From NCBI RefSeq assembly GCF_047501535.1, contig NZ_JAZDRJ010000001.1, positions 248,001 through 312,000 on the forward strand: a DNA stretch of 64,000 nucleotides. The letters run 5' to 3'. Position 1 is the stretch's first letter. Each line of letters starts with the position of its first letter. The notes under the pieces were generated by a model. The model did not search any database and was not told where the DNA came from. It was given only the letters and a program-made list of their open reading frames with translations. The position numbers and the translations under genes were made by a program. The DNA is from Yanghanlia sp047501535. Lineage in GTDB: Bacteria > Pseudomonadota > Gammaproteobacteria > Burkholderiales > Burkholderiaceae_B. Of the stretch, positions 16,236 to 24,910 are shown in pieces.

Positions 16236-16293
16236 GCGCTAACCCTTGGAACGGCTGCGCCAGCGAAATGTCAGGAGTCGGATCAGACAAGCA

Positions 16294-17586
16294 TCAGGGA
16301 TACAAACCCCGGACTTCGCGAGCTTGCAGGATACGCGAGCAGGCAGCGATAAAGGCGGCCGTACGCAGCGACACCTTATGCTGTGCCGCCACCCCTGCTA
16401 CCGACGCATAAGCCCGATGCATCATGCGCTCCAGGCGCTCGTTGATTTCATCTTCGGTCCAGAAAAAGCTGGAAAAATCCTGGACCCATTCAAAATAGCT
16501 GACAGTCACGCCGCCCGCGTTAGCGAGAACGTCTGGGACGATAAGCGTACCTTTACTGGTGAGGATATCGTCTGCTTCAGGCGTGGTCGGGCCATTGGCG
16601 CCTTCAATAATGATACGTGCGCGAATTTGATCGGCGTTTTTGACGTTGATCTGGCCTTCGAGCGCGGCAGGGATGAGGATGTCAGTTTCCAGCCCCCAGA
16701 ATTCGTCAGCTTTCAGCGGCTCAGATTCAGGGGCGCCCGCAACGCCGCCGGTTTCCTCCACGTGCTTGAGGAGGCGCAGGACGTCCAGGCCATTGGCGTT
16801 ATGAATGGTGCCCGTGTGGTCTTGGACGGCAATAACTTTGGCTCCGGCTTCGTAGAACAGGCGGGCTGCAGTGCCACCGACGTTACCAAAACCTTGGACA
16901 CAGACGCGTGCGCCTTCGATGTCCAGGCCATTGTCGCGGGCGGCGGCGCAGCCGACTACGTAAACACCACGCCCTGTGGCTTCGACACGGCCCAGGCTGC
17001 CGCCCAGCGAGATCGGCTTGCCTGTGACAACACCGGTGGCTGTGGTGCCGTTGTTCATGGAATAAGTGTCCATCATCCAGGCCATGGTCTGAGCGTTGGT
17101 GTTGACGTCAGGGGCGGGAATATCTTTATGCGGCCCGATGATGATGCCGATTTCGCTGGTGTAGCGGCGGGTGATGCGTTCAAGTTCCGCAGTGGAATAA
17201 TTGCGCGGGTCGATACGGATGCCGCCTTTGGCGCCGCCAAAAGGAAGGTCGACCGCTGCTGCCTTGACAGACATCCAAGCGGCCAGCGCCATCACTTCCG
17301 ACAGTGTGACATCTTGGTGATACCGCACCCCACCCTTACCCGGGCCCCGCGATACGTTGTGCTGCACGCGATAGCCTTCGAAGTGGGCAATGGTGCCGTC
17401 GTCGAGTTCGACAGGAACATCCACAACCAATACGCGTTTTGGACGCTTGAGCGTCTCCACCCATTTTGCCAGGTGACCCAAATAGGGAGTGACTCTTTCT
17501 ACCTGCTCTAGATAAATACCCCAGGGCCCGACATCGTCGGGGTTCAGGTATGAGGGAAGTGCGTGTGTGGTGTGTTGTTGTGACAT
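16294..17586 (-). CDS. gdhA: glutamate dehydrogenase (Glu/Leu/Phe/Val family)
   Basis: A 430-residue NAD(P)-dependent dehydrogenase interconverting glutamate with 2-oxoglutarate plus ammonia. Substrate-site motifs are RGPGKGGVRYHQDVTLSEV and the catalytic-lysine region DLPFGGAKGGIRID; the Rossmann domain shows VCVQGFGNVGGTAA. Length and motifs fit the hexameric short (GDH_I) type used mostly for catabolism or balance. The start MSQQHTTHALPSYLN fits the family. It is transcribed alone, upstream of neither operon partner; a Crp/Fnr gene lies 100 bases beyond its start. Confidence 0.94.
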   Translation of the reverse strand: MSQQHTTHALPSYLNPDDVGPWGIYLEQVERVTPYLGHLAKWVETLKRPKRVLVVDVPVELDDGTIAHFEGYRVQHNVSRGPGKGGVRYHQDVTLSEVMALAAWMSVKAAAVDLPFGGAKGGIRIDPRNYSTAELERITRRYTSEIGIIIGPHKDIPAPDVNTNAQTMAWMMDTYSMNNGTTATGVVTGKPISLGGSLGRVEATGRGVYVVGCAAARDNGLDIEGARVCVQGFGNVGGTAARLFYEAGAKVIAVQDHTGTIHNANGLDVLRLLKHVEETGGVAGAPESEPLKADEFWGLETDILIPAALEGQINVKNADQIRARIIIEGANGPTTPEADDILTSKGTLIVPDVLANAGGVTVSYFEWVQDFSSFFWTEDEINERLERMMHRAYASVAGVAAQHKVSLRTAAFIAACSRILQAREVRGLYP

Positions 17587-17686
17587 GTTCCGGTCTCGCC
17601 GAGTTTTCTTTTGAGGCTTTTTTATCCGCCCATCATGGGAGGGTTAACCCCCCAAGCTTACTACGTCCCTCTATGCGAGTCAGGCC

Positions 17687-18364
17687 TTATTGACCGTATT
17701 CTGCGAGCCCATCCGTATCGAGGATATGGATGGCGCCGTATTCCACACTAATAAGCTTGTTCTCTTCCAGATTACGAAGCGCCTGATTAGCGCGTTGCCG
17801 GGAAATTCTTGCCAGATAGCCAATTTCTTCTTGGGTGATATCCAGGCGTTTGGTGGCTGCGCGTGTGAGCAAAGTGGGATTGACGAGTTCTAGTAGGCAG
17901 CGTGCTACCCGGGCTTCGGGGTCAAGCAGGCGATCTGATTCCGCCCTGCCGATGAATTGCCCGGCGCGTTCATTGAGCTGGTCGAGTAGGTAGCGGTTAA
18001 AAGGGCGGCTGCGATCGAGCAGCCAGTTGAAGGTGGCTTCCGGCATGCGCAGGATGGTCGTGGCGCGTAGAGCGACAACGTCATACTTGCGTTTTTCGTG
18101 TTTAAGCAGCGAACCTTCTCCGAACCAGCTCCCGGCGGGCATGCCTGTCAGAGATGCCAGTTTGCCGTCGGGGTTGCCCACAGAGACTCTTGCCAGGCCC
18201 TGCTGTACGCCGAGCCAAGAGGTGGCGAGTTCTCCTTTGCGCTCAATCATGGCGCCCGGCGCGTAGTGGGTACTGTGCAAGTCGCGCAATACCCGCTGTT
18301 GCTCTTCGGGCTCCAGCACAGGAAACCAAGCGGTAGTAGTCAGAAGGGACTGCTCAAGACTCAT
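17687..18364 (-). CDS. Crp/Fnr family transcriptional regulator
   Basis: A 225-residue regulator with an N-terminal cyclic-nucleotide-binding-like beta roll (about residues 15-125) and a C-terminal winged helix (ITQEEIGYLARISRQRANQA). It lacks the N-terminal cysteine cluster of Fnr, so it is not an oxygen-sensing iron-sulfur protein. It is transcribed divergently from the acyl-CoA synthetase/Liv operon with 183 bases between, so it is the natural candidate regulator of that operon. The ligand is unknown. Confidence 0.88.
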   Translation of the reverse strand: MSLEQSLLTTTAWFPVLEPEEQQRVLRDLHSTHYAPGAMIERKGELATSWLGVQQGLARVSVGNPDGKLASLTGMPAGSWFGEGSLLKHEKRKYDVVALRATTILRMPEATFNWLLDRSRPFNRYLLDQLNERAGQFIGRAESDRLLDPEARVARCLLELVNPTLLTRAATKRLDITQEEIGYLARISRQRANQALRNLEENKLISVEYGAIHILDTDGLAEYGQ

Positions 18365-18369
18365 GAGGA

Positions 18370-18388
18370 ATTACCCCTAGGGTGTAAT
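18370..18388. promoter_or_regulatory. imperfect palindrome beside the Crp/Fnr gene start
   Basis: ATTAC (18370-18374) and GTAAT (18384-18388) are inverted across nine bases containing CCCTAGGG. The site begins six bases upstream of the regulator's ATG, so it could be an autoregulatory operator. Seen by eye only. Confidence 0.3.
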
Positions 18389-18504
18389 CGAATGTCGCAA
18401 CAGCGACAGTTATACCTGATCTGAAGCGATACCTTATACGCATCGGACATGTACGGCATGGGCCAATTCATACAAATAGTAACGTGTCCGGCCAAATACA
18501 AAAC

Positions 18505-18523
18505 GCTTCGCTAATGACGAAGC
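18505..18523 (+). promoter_or_regulatory. small hairpin in the leader of the acyl-CoA synthetase operon
   Basis: GCTTCG and CGAAGC are inverted around a 7-nt loop, ending about 13 bases before the GAAGGAG ribosome site of the GTG at 18548. It may modulate the mRNA 5' end or be an operator; function unknown. Confidence 0.3.
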
Positions 18524-18547
18524 AAGGCTTAGGCTGAAGGAGACAAG

Positions 18548-20521
18548 GTGGCACATCAAACACCGACCCCATCGTCGGGTTTGCCGACGACTTTTCCTGC
18601 GTGGGTGGAATACCATGCGCAGCATCGCGGGCAACGGCCTGCCATGCGTGAGAAAGATCTTGGCATTTGGCAGACTATTACCTGGAGCCAGGTGGCGCAG
18701 CAAGCCGTTGAGCTGGCCAACGGGCTGGCGGCCCTGGGCGTGCGTAAAGGCGCGCACGTCGCCATAGTGGGTGAGAACCGGCCCCGCCTCTATCTCGCAA
18801 TGATAGCAGCCCAGTATCTGGGTGCGATACCCGTGCCTCTCTACCAAGATGCCATTGCGGCTGAAATGCTGTACGTGCTGCAGGATGCCGAAATCCAGGT
18901 GGCCGTGGTGGAAGACCAGGAACAGGTCGACAAAATGCTTGAGGCTCAGGCAGACTGCCCGGAGTTGCGTCATATTGTGTATGACGACCCGCGCGGCCTG
19001 CGCAACTATACCGATGAAGGCCTGCTCAGCTTCGAGGCGCTGGTCGAAGAAGGACGCAAGTTCCAGTCCGCCCATCCCGATCACGTTGCCCAGGCGACGG
19101 CTAACGTAGGGCCCGATGAGGCGGCCGCCATGTTTTATACCTCGGGCACAACGGGTAAGCCCAAGGGGGTGGTGCTCACGCATCATGCGCTGATCGATCG
19201 CGCCCTCGCCATTCAGCAGCTCGAAGGCCTGACGGAAAACGAAGACGTTCTAGCCTACCTGCCGCCCGCATGGATAGGCCAGAACATGTTTTCGTATACA
19301 CAGTTTCTGGTAACGGGCTTTACCGTCAACCACCCTGAGTCCCCCGAGACGGTGTCAATCGACATGCATGACATCGGCCCGACTTATTACTTCGCACCGC
19401 CGCGTGTGCTTGAGGGCTTGCTCACTCAGGTGATGATACGCATGGAAGACGCCAGCGCGCTCAAGCGTAAGCTCTACCATGCTTGTATGAACCTCGCCAA
19501 GCGTGTCGGCACCCACATTCTCGATAAAGACGGCACCGTGGGCGTTTGGGATCGCTTTCTGTACCGCATCGGCGATATCCTCATCTACGGCCCCTTGCGT
19601 AATGCTCTGGGCATGAGCCGTGTACGGGTTGCCTATACCGCCGGCGAAGCCATCGGCCCTGATCTCTTCGAGTTCTATCGTTCCATCGGCATCAATCTCA
19701 AGCAGCTGTATGGCTCAACCGAGACCTCGGTGTTCGTGTGCGTGCAAACCGACGGTCATGTGCGGGCCGATACGGTGGGGCCGCCTGTGGCCGGGGTTGA
19801 GATTCGTGTGGCCGAGAACGGCGAAATCCAGGTCAAAAGCCCGGGGCTGTTCAAGGAGTATTACAAAAATCATGATGCCACGGTTGAATCCTTCACCCCT
19901 GACGGCTGGTATCACACGGGCGATGCGGGTTATCTGGATACCGATGGTCAGCTCAAAATCATTGACCGTGCCAAAGACGTCGGCAAGCTTGCTGATGGCA
20001 GCCTGTTCGCACCCAAGTACATCGAGAACAAGCTCAAGTTCTTCCCCTTCATCAAAGAAGCGGTTGCGTTTGGTGACGGCCGCGATGAAGTGTGCGCCTT
20101 TATCAATATTGACCTGGAAGCAGTGGGCAACTGGGCGGAGCGGCGTGGCCTGCCCTACGCGGGCTATACCGATCTGGCTGGCAAGCAGGAAGTTCTGGAG
20201 CTCATTCGCGACTGCGTTGAACAAGTCAATGCCGATCTGGCCCAAGACCCCAAGCTGTGCGCGTCGCAGGTAGCTCGCTTCCTCGTGCTGCACAAGGAAC
20301 TTGACCCCGACGACGACGAACTGACCCGCACTCGCAAAGTGCGGCGCGGTTTCATCGCTCAAAAATACGGCGTGTTGGTTGATGCGCTCTTTGAAGGGCG
20401 CGAGAGCCAGTTCATCGAAACTGAAGTCAAGTTCGAGGATGGCCGTACCGGTCGAATTTCCGCTGACCTGCGCATAATCGGCGCCAAGGTCTTTCCCAGC
20501 AACACACAGAAGGCGGCTTAA
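18548..20521 (+). CDS. long-chain acyl-CoA synthetase-type AMP-binding protein
   Basis: A 657-residue adenylate-forming ligase of the FadD15/long-chain type, activating a carboxylic acid with ATP and CoA. Visible motifs are the P-loop AAMFYTSGTTGKPKGVVLTH, the adenine region LKQLYGSTETS, and the hinge GWYHTGDAGYLDTDGQLKII with DRAKD. The GTG start follows GAAGGAG. It is the first gene of an operon with livGHMKF-like genes (2 bases to livG) and a second ligase at the end, suggesting that the imported compound is converted to its CoA thioester on entry. The substrate is probably an aromatic or branched acid, not necessarily a fatty acid. Confidence 0.92.
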   Translation: MAHQTPTPSSGLPTTFPAWVEYHAQHRGQRPAMREKDLGIWQTITWSQVAQQAVELANGLAALGVRKGAHVAIVGENRPRLYLAMIAAQYLGAIPVPLYQDAIAAEMLYVLQDAEIQVAVVEDQEQVDKMLEAQADCPELRHIVYDDPRGLRNYTDEGLLSFEALVEEGRKFQSAHPDHVAQATANVGPDEAAAMFYTSGTTGKPKGVVLTHHALIDRALAIQQLEGLTENEDVLAYLPPAWIGQNMFSYTQFLVTGFTVNHPESPETVSIDMHDIGPTYYFAPPRVLEGLLTQVMIRMEDASALKRKLYHACMNLAKRVGTHILDKDGTVGVWDRFLYRIGDILIYGPLRNALGMSRVRVAYTAGEAIGPDLFEFYRSIGINLKQLYGSTETSVFVCVQTDGHVRADTVGPPVAGVEIRVAENGEIQVKSPGLFKEYYKNHDATVESFTPDGWYHTGDAGYLDTDGQLKIIDRAKDVGKLADGSLFAPKYIENKLKFFPFIKEAVAFGDGRDEVCAFINIDLEAVGNWAERRGLPYAGYTDLAGKQEVLELIRDCVEQVNADLAQDPKLCASQVARFLVLHKELDPDDDELTRTRKVRRGFIAQKYGVLVDALFEGRESQFIETEVKFEDGRTGRISADLRIIGAKVFPSNTQKAA

Positions 20522-20523
20522 CC

Positions 20524-21318
20524 ATGATTCCAAGTCGTGAGCAGCGAATCGGGGACGTCATTCTCGATCTACAGAATATCTCGCTGTCTTTTGGCGGGGT
20601 GAAAGCCCTGACCGATATTTCCTTCAACGTACGCGAGCACGAGCTTCGCGCCATCATCGGGCCTAACGGCGCGGGCAAAAGTTCGATGCTTAACGTGATT
20701 AACGGTGTCTATACGCCGCAGGAAGGCTCCATCACTCTCAAGGGGGAGCAATACACCCGGATGAATCCGCGTCGCGCTGCCGAAGCCGGCATTGCCCGCA
20801 CGTTCCAGAACCTGGCCTTGTTTAAGGGCATGAGCGTGCTGGACAACATCATGACAGGCCGCAACCTGCGCATGAAAAGCGGTGTGCTGGCTCAGGCATT
20901 CCGCCTGGGCTCGGCTGAACGCGAGGAAATCCGTCATCGCGAATATGTTGAAAACATCATTGATTTTCTAGAGATTCAGGCCTATCGGAAAGTGCCTGTG
21001 GGGCGTCTGCCGTATGGTCTGCAAAAGCGTGTCGACCTTGGGCGCGCCCTGGCCATGGAGCCTCGCATTCTGCTTCTGGACGAGCCCATGGCCGGCATGA
21101 ACATCGAAGAAAAGCAGGACATGAGCCGCTTTATTCTCGATGTGAACGATGAGTACGGCACCACCATTGTGCTGATCGAGCACGATATGGGAGTGGTTAT
21201 GGACATCTCCGACCGGGTCGTGGTGCTGGACTACGGCAAGAAAATCGGTGACGGCACACCTGATGAGGTGCGCAACAACCCTGAAGTGATACGCGCCTAT
21301 CTTGGCGCCGGCGAGTAA
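20524..21318 (+). CDS. branched-chain-type ABC transporter ATP-binding protein (LivG-like)
   Basis: A 264-residue ABC ATPase of the LivG group. Walker A is GPNGAGKSS; the characteristic LivG segment GIARTFQNLALFKGMSVLDN follows; signature LPYGLQKRVDLGRALAMEP replaces the strict LSGGQ as usual for LivG; Walker B is ILLLDEPMAGMN; the switch His is in IVLIEHDMGVV. It pairs with LivF to energise import through LivHM. It begins 2 bases after the synthetase stop. Confidence 0.93.
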   Translation: MIPSREQRIGDVILDLQNISLSFGGVKALTDISFNVREHELRAIIGPNGAGKSSMLNVINGVYTPQEGSITLKGEQYTRMNPRRAAEAGIARTFQNLALFKGMSVLDNIMTGRNLRMKSGVLAQAFRLGSAEREEIRHREYVENIIDFLEIQAYRKVPVGRLPYGLQKRVDLGRALAMEPRILLLDEPMAGMNIEEKQDMSRFILDVNDEYGTTIVLIEHDMGVVMDISDRVVVLDYGKKIGDGTPDEVRNNPEVIRAYLGAGE

Positions 21319-21329
21319 GGACGACGGAC

Positions 21330-22259
21330 ATGGGTTTTTTTCTGGAAACAGTATTCGGCGGCCTGATGTCGGGCATGCTCTACGCACTGGTCGCGTTGGG
21401 TTTTGTGCTCATTTTCAAAGCGTCAGGGGTCTTCAACTTTGCGCAGGGCGCCATGGTGCTGGTCGCAGCCTTGGCCATGGCGCGCTTCTCTGAATGGATT
21501 CCGATCTGGCTTGGCATCGAAAGCAAGCTGTTGGGCAATGTTCTGGCCTTCATCGTTTGCGCAGTCTTTATGTGGCTCATAGCCGTACTGATTGAACGCT
21601 ATGTGTTGCGATACCTGGTGAATCAGGAAGGCACGACTTTGCTCATGGCCACGATTGGTATCAGCTACTTCCTGGATGGCATTGGTCAGACCTTGTTTGG
21701 CAGTAGCGTGTATTCCATTGATGTCGGCATGCCCAAAGACCCGCTCTTCCTCTTCGAAAGCACTTTCGAAGGTGGCGTGCTGGTCAGCATGGAAGACCTC
21801 ACCGCAGCGGTGGTCGCAGCTGTGCTGGTTGCTGCCCTGGCCTTCTTCTTTCAGTACACCTCTGTGGGGCGTGCCCTCAGGGCGGTGGCGGATGATCACC
21901 AGGCCGCGCAATCCATCGGCATCCCGCTTAACCGCATCTGGGTGGTGGTCTGGACGGTCGCCGGCCTGGTGGCGCTGGTTGCAGGCATTGTGTGGGGTTC
22001 GAAATATGGCGTGCAGTTCACCCTGTCTACTGCAGCGTTGCGGGCACTTCCTGTGGTCATCCTGGGCGGGCTCACATCCGTGCCTGGCGCCATCATCGGT
22101 GGGTTGATCATCGGTGTGGGCGAAAAGCTGTCCGAAGTGTATTTGGGGCCATTCGTTGGCGGGGGGATTGAAATCTGGTTCGCCTATGTGCTGGCACTGG
22201 TGTTTCTTCTGTTCCGTCCCCAGGGCTTGTTCGGTGAAAAAATCATCGACCGGGTGTAA
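21330..22259 (+). CDS. branched-chain-type ABC transporter permease (LivH-like)
   Basis: A 309-residue inner-membrane permease. The N-terminus has the LivH hallmark GLMSGMLYALVALGFVLIFK followed by ASGVFNFAQGAMVLVAALAM, and near the end LPVVILGGLTSVPGAIIGGL precedes the terminal helix. It forms the channel with LivM. Eleven bases separate it from livG. Confidence 0.93.
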   Translation: MGFFLETVFGGLMSGMLYALVALGFVLIFKASGVFNFAQGAMVLVAALAMARFSEWIPIWLGIESKLLGNVLAFIVCAVFMWLIAVLIERYVLRYLVNQEGTTLLMATIGISYFLDGIGQTLFGSSVYSIDVGMPKDPLFLFESTFEGGVLVSMEDLTAAVVAAVLVAALAFFFQYTSVGRALRAVADDHQAAQSIGIPLNRIWVVVWTVAGLVALVAGIVWGSKYGVQFTLSTAALRALPVVILGGLTSVPGAIIGGLIIGVGEKLSEVYLGPFVGGGIEIWFAYVLALVFLLFRPQGLFGEKIIDRV

Positions 22260-22285
22260 AGAGTCATTCTTGGTAGGTAGATACT

Positions 22286-23350
22286 ATGTATTATCGTGAG
22301 AACGGTCAGTTCAAGAGTTCATACAGGGCTGACCAGCAGATCTTTCCCATCCGCCAAGATCGCGCCTTCATCATTGGCTTGCTGTTGGTGGCATTTCTGG
22401 TGATTCCGTTCGCGGCATCGAACTATTTCCTTCAGGCCATCCTGATTCCCTTTCTGATTCTTTCTTTAGGGGCGATCGGGCTGAATATCCTGGTGGGTTA
22501 TTGCGGTCAGATTTCCATCGGGTCCGGCGCTTTCATGGCAGTCGGGGCCTATGCCGCATGGAACTTCGGTGTACGTATTCCCGAACTCCCGTTGCTGTTT
22601 CAAATTTTGTTAGGCGGGGTGTTTGCCACATTGGTCGGCGTGGTGTTCGGTATTCCCAGTTTGCGTATTCGTGGGCTGTACCTGGCGGTGACAACACTGG
22701 CTGCGCAGTTCTTTGTTGATTGGGCTTTCCTGCGTATCCCGTATTTCACCAACTACTCGTCGTCAGGCAACGTCTCGGTGCCGGCTCTCGAATTTTTCGG
22801 TTTGCCTGTCCAGACGCCCGCTCAACGCTATGTGTTTGTGCTGTGTTTCGTCGTGGTGTTTGCATTGCTGGCCAAAAACCTAGTGCGCGGCGCTATCGGC
22901 CGGCAGTGGATGGCCATACGCGATATGGACGTCGCGGCGGCAGTGATCGGTATCCGGCCCGTTTACGCCAAGCTCACAGCTTTCGCGGTCAGCTCGTTCA
23001 TTATTGGCGTAGCCGGCGCTTTGTGGGCCTATGTGCACCTGGGTTCCTGGGAGCCACTGGCCTTTGACCTCAATCGTTCCCTGCAGTTGCTGTTCATCGT
23101 CATTATTGGCGGCTTGGGTTCCATTGTTGGCAGCTTCTTCGGCGCAGCGTTCATGGTGCTGTTGCCGGTCTTGCTGACTAACATCCCGACTATGCTGGGC
23201 TTGCCTCTGGCAGTGGATACAGCGTCTCATATTGAACACATGGTGTTCGGTGCGCTGATCGTTTTCTTCCTCATCGTCGAGCCGCATGGCTTGGCACGAC
23301 TGTGGAGCATAGGCAAGGAAAAAATGCGTATTTGGCCTTTCCCGCACTAA
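22286..23350 (+). CDS. branched-chain-type ABC transporter permease (LivM-like)
   Basis: A 354-residue permease, the LivH partner. Typical LivM stretches are LGAIGLNILVGYCGQISIGS with GAFMAVGAYAAWN, the cytoplasmic coupling region GRQWMAIRDMDVAAAVIGIR, and LQLLFIVIIGGLGSIVGSFF. It has a soluble N-terminal arm of about 30 residues (YYRENGQFKSSYRADQQ) before the first helix. It lies 26 bases after livH. Confidence 0.93.
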   Translation: MYYRENGQFKSSYRADQQIFPIRQDRAFIIGLLLVAFLVIPFAASNYFLQAILIPFLILSLGAIGLNILVGYCGQISIGSGAFMAVGAYAAWNFGVRIPELPLLFQILLGGVFATLVGVVFGIPSLRIRGLYLAVTTLAAQFFVDWAFLRIPYFTNYSSSGNVSVPALEFFGLPVQTPAQRYVFVLCFVVVFALLAKNLVRGAIGRQWMAIRDMDVAAAVIGIRPVYAKLTAFAVSSFIIGVAGALWAYVHLGSWEPLAFDLNRSLQLLFIVIIGGLGSIVGSFFGAAFMVLLPVLLTNIPTMLGLPLAVDTASHIEHMVFGALIVFFLIVEPHGLARLWSIGKEKMRIWPFPH

Positions 23351-23445
23351 TTCAGGCGTGGGTAGGCAATTTATCGGCAAAACGGCGCCGACTCTTTCGT
23401 CGGCATGCCACATAAACGGTGCATAGACACCAGGAGGACTCGGAG

Positions 23446-24777
23446 ATGAAAAACACAATCAAATTCGCCGCTGCGATGGCTGCCGTCACGGCTGCCATGG
23501 TGGGGACGGCAGGCCCGGCTTTCGCCGCAGAAGAACAGTTCGTGCCACTACTGACTTATCGCACGGGTTCGTTTGCACCGCTGGGCATTCCATGGGCCGA
23601 TGGCAAGCAGGATTACCTCAAGCTCGTTAATGAGCGTGATGGCGGGGTGAACGGTGTCAAAATCGTTTACGAAGAATGTGAAACCGCATACGCCACCGAC
23701 CGCGGTGTGGAATGTTATGAGCGCATGAAGGCAACGCGTGGCGGCGCCTCGGGCTTTGATACGCAATCGACCGGCATTACTTTTGCTCTGTCGGACCGCG
23801 CCATTGTCGATGGCATTCCCATCGAAACCGTGGGTTATGGGCTGTCTCAGTCTGCCGATGGCACGGTGTTCAAGTGGAACTTCCCGCTGCTGGGTAACTA
23901 CTGGACAGCCGCCGACGTCATGATTCAGGATATCGCCAAGAAGGAAGGGGGCGAAGACAAGCTCAAGGGTAAGAAAATTGCCCTGGTCTATCACGACTCT
24001 CCCTATGGTAAGGAGCCCATCCCCCTGCTCGAGGCCCGTGCCAAGGCTAACGGCTTTGACTTGCAGCTTTATCCTGTGACAGCTCCCGGTGTGGAACAAA
24101 AATCCACCTGGCTGCAGATCCGTCAGCGCCGCCCGGACTACGTTCTGCTGTGGAGCGCCGGCATCATGACGCCGACCGCCATCCGCGAAGCACAGGCCGT
24201 AGGCTATCCACGTGAAAAAATGTATGCCATCTGGTGGGCCGCTTCGGAAACCGACGTTCAAGACCTCGGCGCTATCGCTAAGGGCTACAACGGCATCACG
24301 ATTCACAACAGTGCCGACGAAGGCCGCGTACACGAAGACCTCAAGAAATATGTGTACGACAAGGGTCAGGGCACCAGCCCGGGCGCAGCCACTGTTGGCT
24401 CCATCGCCCACACACGCGGCATGATTATTTCCATGCTGCAGGTCGAGGCCATCCGCGCTGCCCAAGAGAAGTTCGGCAAAGGCAAGCACATGACGCCTGA
24501 GCAAGTGCGCTGGGGTTTCGAGAACCTCAACCTCACCGCTGAGCGTCTTGAGGAACTCGGCTTCTCCAACATCCTGCGTCCGGTGCGTACCTCGTGCGAA
24601 GACCACATGGGCGACGACTGGGCACGCATCATTCAGTGGGATGGTTCCAAGTTCGAAATCGTTTCCGACTGGTATCAGTCCAACCGCGATTTCGTTGACC
24701 CGCTGGTGAAGGAATACGGCGCTCGCCATGCCGCCGAGAAGAAGATCGAACCGCGCGATTGCTCGAAGGAAAGTTAA
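23446..24777 (+). CDS. branched-chain-type ABC transporter substrate-binding protein (LivK-like)
   Basis: A 443-residue periplasmic receptor. The signal peptide (MKNTIKFAAAMAAVTAAMVG, cleaved near AFAAEE) leads into a type I periplasmic-binding fold: VPLLTYRTGSFAPLGIPWAD, ALVYHDSPYGKEPIPLLEAR and PDYVLLWSAGIMTPTAI. The protein is longer than LivK for leucine and fits the group that binds aromatic or other organic acids, matching the CoA ligases in the operon. AGGAGG lies ten bases before the ATG at 23446; an upstream start at 23419 is not signal-like. Confidence 0.92.
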   Translation: MKNTIKFAAAMAAVTAAMVGTAGPAFAAEEQFVPLLTYRTGSFAPLGIPWADGKQDYLKLVNERDGGVNGVKIVYEECETAYATDRGVECYERMKATRGGASGFDTQSTGITFALSDRAIVDGIPIETVGYGLSQSADGTVFKWNFPLLGNYWTAADVMIQDIAKKEGGEDKLKGKKIALVYHDSPYGKEPIPLLEARAKANGFDLQLYPVTAPGVEQKSTWLQIRQRRPDYVLLWSAGIMTPTAIREAQAVGYPREKMYAIWWAASETDVQDLGAIAKGYNGITIHNSADEGRVHEDLKKYVYDKGQGTSPGAATVGSIAHTRGMIISMLQVEAIRAAQEKFGKGKHMTPEQVRWGFENLNLTAERLEELGFSNILRPVRTSCEDHMGDDWARIIQWDGSKFEIVSDWYQSNRDFVDPLVKEYGARHAAEKKIEPRDCSKES

Positions 24778-24793
24778 TCGTCACGGGGCAGGC

Positions 24794-24833
24794 CCTGGCG
24801 CGCACTCAGGCACACGCCCGGGTGCGTGCCAGG
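24794..24833 (+). other. intercistronic hairpin between receptor and LivF genes
   Basis: CCTGGCGCGCAC and GTGCGTGCCAGG form a 12-bp stem with one G-U pair around a 16-nt loop, without a T run. Such stems often protect the upstream receptor mRNA or reduce readthrough, raising receptor over ATPase levels. Confidence 0.5.
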
Positions 24834-24910
24834 CAAAACAGCGCGGCATGCCGACCGCTAGGTGGATAAGCGTCGGGCTCGCTGGCCCGGCATAGATAGG
24901 TGCACAATCA

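Noticed and set aside
16246..17511. 421-codon plus-strand open frame opposite gdhA
   Set aside because: It is a shadow of glutamate dehydrogenase on the minus strand; no ribosome site, and the translation has no family-like motifs.
23548..24729. 393-codon minus-strand open frame opposite the LivK-like gene
   Set aside because: Shadow of the receptor gene caused by high GC at third positions; no support of its own.
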